Source of the DNA: Clusia tigrina
Taxonomy: Eukaryota > Arthropoda > Insecta > Diptera > Clusiidae
Length of the DNA: 64,000 nt
NCBI GenBank assembly: GCA_920105625.2
Contig: OV050030.1
Coordinates: 32,978,516-33,042,515 of the forward strand
Direction: 5' to 3'
A program made the translations under genes and the position numbers. Each line of letters begins with the position of its first letter. The first letter of the stretch is position 1. The notes beneath the pieces were generated by a model. The model was not told where the DNA came from. It ran no database searches and saw only the letters and a program-made list of their open reading frames with translations. This document shows positions 56,931-64,000 of the stretch, piece by piece.

Positions 56931-57820
56931 TTTCCTCAAGATTTTTATTAAACAAATTATGTTTAAAAATTAAACAAATTCAAATCCTCACTTTACGTCC
57001 AACTTTTTATTACACAAATATTGCAATGATGATTCCACAAATCCTGGTTAGAAAGTGTTCCACCGCGTTGTCGCATTCGTTTCGTAAAAGGGTCGTTGTA
57101 GTAAATCCAATTAGATTTGAAAGGGAAAAGACACAATTGAGTTACACGATTTATTTTGATCTCTTGTTGACTTTAAGACACATTTTTGTGATGTCAGACC
57201 TGCATCATCCTCAACAGAACTCCATGTAGTGCTCTCTTAGCTCATAGTTCAGATCAACTGCCAGTTTGCTCGACGCCTTAAGATAATGCATCAGCTATGC
57301 CCTGGAGCATTAAGGAGGTTAGCCAGCCAGTGAAAGGATGCTCTTTTAACATACTCATATCCTCATAATGTTGAAACTTGCTGATTTCTTCCAAGTGTTC
57401 GGCCTCCGCAGTGGAGTGGCCAGCGTACGGGATTCTCCTAGATGGCACGGTCCATAATGCGTTTTCTAGCTTATTTTCTCTTTGAGTTCACATATTTTTG
57501 CGCACACATTCCAGGTATTAATATCAACAATTAAATGTTGGAAGGTAGTTTCATGATTGTAATATTGCTCTCATCCACGAGTAGGAAGTAAACTTTAATG
57601 GCTCTCTTTGGAACGCTTTGTTTTCCTAATGGCATACTGGGTCCGAGTTATCCATATATGTATGTCTGTAATGGCCGTGCTACTGGACTTATTCGCACGA
57701 CCGTTTGATGATCGAGTACTAACAACCGACTCCTTCATTAATGCTCTCTGAGAATGTGAACCAAATTAAACCCATATCTGAAAATTAGTGACTATAACTG
57801 AGTCAGATCGTAGACCACCT

Positions 57821-58123
57821 TCATTCGCGTTGTAACCAATTTGGAAAATAAAAAAATTGTTTTCGTCCGAAGTGAATTAATTCCAAAAGTGAATGAAACA
57901 ACACTTTTTTGAACACGTTTTTCCAGATGAACTGTCGAATGAGAACTTCTGTATCGCTATTTTTACAATATGCATTTCTGAATTTCTCTGAAAATCGTTC
58001 ATTCTGATCAGCTGCGTTGTTGCACTTTCCCTGTTGACTATTCAGAAGGGAAAAAATTCTCCTTGGATCCACTCTTAAGATAAATTCGCCTTGTTTTCCC
58101 TCGATCTTTAATGATCGTTCCAT
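57821..58123 (-). other. Hypothetical ORF in left arm
   Basis: 100 codons starting MERSLKIEGKQGEFIL; copied in the right arm at 62808-63098, where the last codons differ by a premature stop. No domain or signal peptide. May be part of an unrecognised transposon. Confidence 0.25.
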
Positions 58124-58342
58124 AATTTGTCCAACTTAAAGTAGTGTAAACGAGCAAATTGTCATATTCGCTTTGGTCCCTGAAGCAATCTGGATATTTT
58201 GTCTGTGAACGAGTATATCTCTGAAATATAGAGAACCCTTCTCCGAAGTCACCTCTTAAAGATCAGCCTTTTCAACTGAATTCCCATAAAGGTTCCGTGG
58301 TGTGGTAACTGTGCCAGAAAAGAATCGAGGAGGCTCAAAATA

Positions 58343-59330
58343 TTGAATATTTTGCGACATCTCTCAAACAAGGACTCAAAATGTCAGTCCATTGCGTCTT
58401 TTGGTGTTATCAGCTGCTGGAATTCAGTTTTTCATATTCATGGAGAAAGTGCGCTACCGATCGATGATTGTTGTATTTGGTTGAGGAAACCTGTGAGGAA
58501 TCCAAGAAAGTTGGGCACCGAGCATGGGGACCAGTCACCTTCGATGACACCCTTAAAATATTGGTTCAACGAATTCAAACGTGATCGTGCATCCATTCTA
58601 GGTATACCAATTGAGGCGTCTTCTGAGGAAATGAGTAACAGAATTCCTCATATCGTACTCAGGTGACTATCGGAGCGATTGTGTAGGCCTGAGGCATCTC
58701 GTATATACGTGAGGCACATATTTGCCTTGAAGATTTGGGCGCCGCATTTGCTGTGTTCAATAAGCGTGATGGAGTGACAACAGCGAAGCATTATTTGGAT
58801 GTAGTTTAGCACGATCCGAAGGAGTCTCTACACCGTTTCCTGACTTTCGATGAATAATGGATCCTATACTCCGGAAATGAAGGAAGCACCAAAAGAATGT
58901 ACTTGATGTGGCGAACGAAAGAAGGAGAAGAATGTACCATCGGCAGGAAAGGTTATTGCCACTGTTTACTAGGATTCAACAGCCGTAATATTCCTTGATT
59001 ACTTGAAAGAGGAAACGATGAATGAAAAGGGAAACGATATTATGCTCAATTATTGGCCAGATTTGAGGACGCATTGGACAAAATACGGTCACATTTGTGG
59101 TAGGAAAAAAGTACTCGTTCATCATGATAACGTAACAGCGCATTCATCCGCAACTGAAACGATGGAATCGCTTGAATTAGGTTATGAATCCCCTCCCAGC
59201 GATTTCCCCTTGTTTATAAACATGAAACATTGCTTGGCGGAAAGAGATTCACATCGAACGAAGAGGTAAGCGTTGAAATTTAAGACTATTTCTTAGAGTC
59301 CGACAAATCTCATTTTTGAGGAACCTGAAA
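58343..59330 (+). pseudogene. Mariner remnant in left arm
   Basis: N-terminal HTH region (TPLKYWFNEFKRDRASILG), then frame-shifted HRFLTFDE, VIATVY-DSTAVIFLDYL and VLVHHDNVTAHSS with the second catalytic Asp, then PSDFPLFINMKHCL. DD34D mariner type. Stops and frameshifts; inactive. Confidence 0.8.
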
Positions 59331-59799
59331 AAGTGGGAGGCTCATTGCACCAAATGTTACGAGTTAAAAGGAGCCTATGTTCAGAATAGTGTCGATGGTT
59401 TCAAGTCATCATCCCAACATTTTCAATAGTTGCCCATAATATTTCAGAACAATTATCCCTTTCATCGTAAGATGCTCCAAGCTGTGTTCCGATCACCCGT
59501 GTCATTATATTCAGTTTGTTTGTGGGTGAAACACTTGGTTGATATTACGCTCGTAAAACTTGCTTCCGACGCAGTTTCTCTCTAGTTTTTTTCATTATAT
59601 CAGTAAATAAAACTATGAACTTAGAATTGAAAACAAACAAAAGTATCCGCATAAAAAACGCAGCTTAACTTCATACTTGAATAATTTCAGAAATATATTT
59701 TATCGCAAAACTGAATACTCGAAATTTATATTCGCTGTAGTGACTTCAAGTGATGAAGAGATCAATGTGTTTTTTGAAAGTATAAAATGTCCTGGACCC

Positions 59800-59874
59800 T
59801 CAATCGTCCAAGCAATCGAAAAGGCCATAAATTCCCGAAGTTGTTGCCAAGGAACTGCAGGCTGAACAGTTGAA
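59800..59874 (-). pseudogene. Decayed second copy of OBP exon-2 tail
   Basis: Just downstream of the OBP stop the minus strand reads FNCSACSSLATTSGIYGLFD then CLDD and a stop, resembling the gene's own NFLLCQPTN...VVYGIFDCLSD. A short tandem relic of another OBP exon. Confidence 0.5.
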
Positions 59875-59886
59875 ATCAGTGCTTCT

Positions 59887-60192
59887 TCAAATTAAAGAAA
59901 ATCCTTGGTCGCTCAAGCAGTCGAAAATGCCGTAAACAACTTCGGAAATGGGTTCCGCTGGATTTGTAGGCTGGCACAATAAAAAGTTGGAAGAATATTC
60001 TGGATGAAGATTTTGCAGGGTGGGAATAATGTTGACCTCATCAAAGGGCTCAGGCAAGAATCCATTCTTTGTTAATACACAATAAACAAAGTTTATGATA
60101 GTATCAGGGGCGATATAATTCTTATCCTTAGCGTATAAGAAAGTCTGATGCTCTATTGGGGAAACGCCAGCCTCAGTGATGCATTGCGCGGA
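59887..60192 (-). CDS. OBP exon 2
   Basis: 101 codons plus stop, SAQCITEAGVSPIEHQTF to CLSDQGFSLI, containing all four cysteines. Confidence 0.85.
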   Translation of the reverse strand, partial: SAQCITEAGVSPIEHQTFLYAKDKNYIAPDTIINFVYCVLTKNGFLPEPFDEVNIIPTLQNLHPEYSSNFLLCQPTNPAEPISEVVYGIFDCLSDQGFSLI

Positions 60193-61153
60193 CTAGAAGA
60201 GAAAATGGAAAGCAGAAATAATGTTAAAGAAGAGAATTAAACAATTAAATAAAATAGTTCAATTAAATAGTCTGCCAGTTGGTTATGATTGCAAATCTTT
60301 TGTTATCATATTTGGACCAACATTGGTAGAGAATGCTTGACAAACTAGCAAGGAGAGGAACACAATCGCACAATGCAAACTTTTTTTAACAAAATTCCCT
60401 TTGATCGCTTCCCGAAATGTTCGGTCATCATAATCGTCGACTGCAGTCAATATCAGGGATATTTTAGGACGTTCGCAACCCTCTCGGACTAAGGAAACCA
60501 TCGCCGAACATATGCCTGAGAATCCAAATCACTCCATTCCCCGGTGTTCGTAGGAACCGGAAGTTTCGCAGACGTCCACGGCTTTGATTTGGCCTGCCTT
60601 CAAAAACTGTTCAGGCAAATCCTTTCAATATACTCGAACAACTAACCAAGCAATCGTCTTGTGGTTCTAATATTCAGAGAAGCGGATATTAACTGGCCAG
60701 CAACTTTGATGCCATTCGACTTCTTGTGTGGGTATGTTAAGTCCAAGAAGCAAGCACAATAGCAAGGATTCGAGGTGCTAAGATCGCACTATATCGTAAT
60801 TGGTCTTACTTATGTTAAATTCGTACAAATCGGCCGGGGGGGCCTTTTCGTCGATATTGTGTTCCAATTCCTAATGCCATAAAATGCAGTTCACTCACTC
60901 GCAGTAAATATTTAAACGATAACTCACTCATAAATAATTATATAGAAATTGTTCACGAAGTTTCTATTGCGCTCCATGGAATGACATGATCCAAATAATT
61001 TTTGTTGCTTGTACTTACTATGCTGGGATCTGTGTTAAGACCGGCGAAAATCGAGGACTTAAGAGATTTTAATGAATTCACATCTTTTTCGGTTGGATTA
61101 GCAGCAGCGACAAACACAAAGATGAAAAAAGCAAGTGCGGAGAGAACTTTCAT
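59887..61153 (-). CDS. Odorant-binding protein, Minus-C class
   Basis: Two exons on the minus strand, 61153-61019 and 60192-59887, joined in phase 0 (donor gtaagt, acceptor ttctcttctag), give 146 residues. Residues 1-18 are a signal peptide (MKVLSALAFFIFVFVAAA). Mature part has four cysteines at 49, 83, 118 and 137, matching OBP C1, C3, C4 and C6 with family spacing. The C2 position (79) is Asn and the C5 position (128) is Ser, the definition of Minus-C OBPs. CITEAGVSPIE and FVYCVLTKNGFLPE are typical helix segments. Secreted into sensillum lymph or other fluids, where such proteins bind small hydrophobic ligands. Sits at the centre of the large inverted repeat; a TATA-like aataaaaag lies upstream (near 61,230). 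No homologue search was possible. Confidence 0.85.
61019..61153 (-). CDS. OBP exon 1
   Basis: 45 codons: signal peptide plus NPTEKDVNSLKSLKSSIFAG; strong donor gtaagt. The ATG at 61153 follows CCGCA. Confidence 0.8.
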
Positions 61154-61599
61154 TGCGGAAATGTTTTAGAACTTGACTGTAAGAATTTTGAACTTTCTGA
61201 AGAAACTATGCCCTTAGTAAGTTGCGCTCGGCTTTTTATTCGGATTGTTTTGTTTGTTTTCAGTTCTACGTTCATAGCTTTATTTACTGATATAATGAAA
61301 AAAACTAGAGAGAAACTGCGTCGGAAGCAAGTTCCACGAGCGTAAATTCTCCGACGCAAGTGTTTCACCCAAGTGTTTCAGCTCCAACAAACTGAATATA
61401 ATGACACGGGTGGTTACAGAACAGTGCTTAGAGTATTTTTTCGAGAAAGCGATAATTGTTCTGAAATATTATGGGAAACTATTGAAAATGTTGGGATGAT
61501 GACTTTGATCCATCGACGCAATTCTGAGCATAGTCCCCTTTTAGTTCGATACATATGGTGCAATGACCCTCACACTTTTCAGGTTCCCCAAAAATGAGA

Positions 61600-62588
61600 T
61601 TTGTCGGTCTCTAAGAAAAAAGCTTCAGTTTCAGCGCTGACCTCTTCGTTCGAGGTGAATCTCTCTCCGTCAAGAAATATTTTATGTTTATACACAAGGG
61701 GAAGTCGCTAGAGGCTATATCTGGAGAATACGGCGGATTCATAGCCTAATTCAAACGAATTCGTCGTTTCAGTTACGGATGAACGCGCTGTTGCGTTATC
61801 GTGATGAATGAACACTTTTTCTTCCCACAAATGTGGCCTTATTTCATCCAATGCATCCTCAAATCTGCGCAATAATTGAGAATAATATCGTTTCCCTTTC
61901 CGGTTTCCGTTTTCCAAATATACAAGGAAGATTACGGCTGTTGCATCCCAGTAAACAGTGGCCATGACAATTCCTACCGATGACACGTTCTTCGCCTTCT
62001 TTTGTGCACGTTCGCCACATCAAGTACTTGGTTTTGGTGCTTCCTTCATTTCTGGCGTATATAGAAGGATCCATGTTTCATCGAAAGTCAGGAAACGGTG
62101 TAGAGACTCCTTCGGATCGTGCTTAACTACATCCAAACAATGCTTCGCTGTTGTCACTCCATCAAGCTTGTTGAACACAGCAAATGCGGCGCTCAAATCT
62201 TCAAGGCAAATATGTGCCTCACGTATATACGATATGCCTCAGACCTACACAATCGCTCCGATAGTCACCTGAGTACGATATGAGGAATTCTGTTACTCAT
62301 TTCCTCAGAAGACGCCTCAATTGGTATACCTAGAATGGATGCACGATCACGTTTGAATTCGTTGAACCAATATTTTAAGGGTGTCATCGAAGGTGACTGG
62401 TCCCCATGCTCGGTGCCCAACTTTCTTGGATTCCTCACAGGTTTCCTCAACCAAATACAACAATCATCGATCGGTAGCGCACTTTCTCCATGAATATGAA
62501 AAACTGAATTCCAGCAGCTGATAACACCAAAAGACGCAATGGACTGACATTTTGAGTCCTTGTTTGAGAGATGTCGCAAAATATTCAA
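61600..62588 (-). pseudogene. Mariner remnant in right arm
   Basis: Same element as in the left arm. The inner half differs: IVMATVYWDATAVIFLVYLE, RPHLWEEKVFIHHDNATARS. It keeps the W before D that the left copy lost to a stop, so it is somewhat less decayed there. Confidence 0.8.
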
Positions 62589-62807
62589 TATTTTGAGCCT
62601 CCTCGATTCTTTTCTGGCACAGTTACCACACCACGGAACCTTTATGGGAATTCAGTTGAAAAGGCTGATCTTTAAGAGGTGACTTCGGAGAAGGGTTCTC
62701 TATATTTCAGAGATATACTCGTTCACAGACAAAATATCCAGATTGCTTCAGGGACCAAAGCGAATATGACAATTTGCTCGTTTACACTACTTTAAGTTGG
62801 ACAAATT

Positions 62808-63098
62808 ATGGAACGATCATTAAAGATCGAGGGAAAACAAGGCGAATTTATCTTAAAAGTGGATCCAAGGAGAATTTTTTCCCTTCTGAATAGTCAACAG
62901 GGAAAGTGCAACAACGCAGCTGATCAGAATGAACGATTTTCAGAGAAATTCAGAAATGCATATTGTAAAAATAGCGATACAGAAGTTCTCATTCGACAGT
63001 TCATCTGGAAAAACGTGTTCAAAAAAGTGTTGTTTCATTCACTTTTGGAATTAATTCACTTCGGACGAAAACAATTTTTTTATTTTCCAAATTGTTAA
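62808..63098 (+). other. Hypothetical ORF in right arm
   Basis: Counterpart of 57821-58123, MERSLKIEGKQGEFIL start, stop earlier after FPNC. Confidence 0.25.
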
Positions 63099-63425
63099 CA
63101 ACGCGAATGAAGGTGGTCTACGATCTGACTCAGTTATAGTCACTAATTTTCAGATATGGGTTTAATTTGGTTCACATTCTCAGAGAGCATTAATGAAGGA
63201 GTCGGTTGTTAGTACTCGATCATCAAACGGTCGTGCGAATAAGTCCAGTAGCACGGCCATTACAGACATACATATATGGATAACTCGGACCCAGTATGCC
63301 ATTAGGAAAACAAAGCGTTCCAAAGAGAGCCATTAAAGTTTACTTCCTACTCGTGGATGAGAGCAATATTACAATCATGAAACTACCTTCCAACATTTAA
63401 TTGTTGATATTAATACCTGGAATGT

Positions 63426-63653
63426 GTGCGCAAAAATATGTGGACTCAAAGAGAAAATAAGCTAGAAAACGCATTATGGACCGTGCCATCTAGGAGAATC
63501 CCGTACGCTGGCCACTCCACTGCGGAGGCCGAACACTTGGAAGAAATCAGCAAGTTTCAACATTATGAGGATATGAGTATGTTAAAAGAGCATCCTTTCA
63601 CTGGCTGGCTAACCTCCTTAATGCTCCAGGGAATAGCTGATGCATTATCTTAA
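63426..63653 (+). other. Hypothetical ORF in right arm, broken in left arm
   Basis: 75 codons ending HPFTGWLTSLMLQGIADALS. The left-arm equivalent (57505-57278, minus) has TGA where this has TGG (Trp near codon 5). No domain recognised. Confidence 0.25.
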
Positions 63654-64000
63654 GGCGTCGAGCAAACTGGCAGTTGATCTGAACTATGAGCTAAGAGAGC
63701 ACTACATGGAGTTCTGTTGAGGATGATGCAGGTCTGACATCACAAAAATGTGTCTTAAAGTCAACAAGAGATCAAAATAAATCGTGTAACTCAATTGTGT
63801 CTTTTCCCTTTCAAATCTAATTGGATTTACTACAACGACCCTTTTACGAAACGAATGCGACAACGCGGTGGAACACTTTCTAACCAGGATTTGTGGAATC
63901 ATCATTGCAATATTTGTGTAATAAAAAGTTGGACGTAAAGTGAGGATTTGAATTTGTTTAATTTTTAAACATAATTTGTTTAATAAAAATCTTGAGGAAA

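Larger units (their letters stand above)
56931..59672 (+). repeat. Left arm of large inverted repeat
   Basis: Matches the complement of 61,210-64,000. Coordinates of paired positions sum to 120,931 for all checkpoints from 56,931 to about 58,700 (no net indel); further in the sum drifts to about 120,890. The arm carries a mariner copy and promoter-like sequence at its inner end. Probably continues left of 56,931, since its partner is cut by the window edge. Confidence 0.95.
61210..64000 (-). repeat. Right arm of large inverted repeat (cut by window end)
   Basis: Inverted counterpart of 56,931-59,672; identity is very high in the outer 1.8 kb and clearly lower in the inner mariner part. Continues beyond 64,000. 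Confidence 0.95.

Noticed and set aside
60283..60501. Signal-peptide-like KKSLHCAIVFLSLLVCQAFS on the minus strand as OBP exon 1
   Set aside because: No start codon in place and no donor in phase; the exon at 61153-61019 has both. It may be a relic of another OBP first exon.
1..64000. tRNA, rRNA or CRISPR arrays
   Set aside because: None seen; the regular arrays are ordinary eukaryotic tandem repeats without unique spacers.

Overview
The window looks like nuclear DNA from a higher dipteran (schizophoran fly), most likely a tephritid-type fruit fly with a repeat-rich genome. Reasons: short GT-AG introns of about 50-80 bp beside introns of several kb, CAAA-ATG start context, insect-specific families (a DUF4777-like winged-helix protein, a Minus-C odorant-binding protein), and many Tc1/mariner, LINE, LTR and hAT-like fragments. 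The genus cannot be fixed from the sequence alone.

Layout. 112-419: a small two-exon gene (+). 420-11,460: almost all repeats (22-bp minisatellite, Tc1 remnant, LINE RT, a 1.5-kb solo LTR with a GTAC target duplication, a 1.6-kb AT-rich satellite, a minus-strand RNase-H LINE, a 129-bp triplication). 12,106-21,125: a complete nine-exon CC2D2A gene (+; 1,378 codons plus stop), encoding a ciliary transition-zone protein, with a perfect RFX X-box 83 bp upstream of its ATG. 21,245-29,110: a 50-bp satellite, LINE 3' ends and a LOA-like LINE carrying two large in-frame tandem expansions. 29,509-49,960: at least 14 exons of a DNAI7 (CASC1) homologue (+), an axonemal inner-arm dynein-associated protein; its introns are swollen by satellites, LINE pieces, two oppositely oriented LTR copies and two hAT-like MITEs. 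Its 3'-terminal exon was not found. 50,450-55,700: decayed LINEs and mariners. 56,931 to the window end: a large inverted repeat (arms about 2.75 kb, the right one cut by the window) carrying mariner copies and enclosing a two-exon Minus-C odorant-binding protein gene on the minus strand.

Biology. CC2D2A gates the ciliary base and DNAI7 serves axonemal dynein. In flies, cilia are confined to sensory neurons and sperm, so two neighbouring same-strand genes share a narrow expression domain; the odorant-binding protein acts in the lymph around ciliated sensory dendrites. Whether the three are co-regulated is not shown by the sequence beyond the X-box.

Most unusual signals: (1) two fragments of CC2D2A's own exons (298 bp of exon 1, about 80 bp of exon 7) re-inserted into its introns, each flanked by 18-19-bp direct repeats; (2) an inverted repeat around the odorant-binding gene whose arms are collinear and nearly identical outside but diverged inside; (3) a LINE with 60-bp x11 and 42-bp x20 in-frame expansions, the second replacing the RT GCPQGG-type motif; (4) inverted LTR copies bracketing DNAI7 exons 4-8, a classic geometry for back-splicing; (5) a MITE plus a pure CT tract forming the 3' splice site of CC2D2A exon 6.
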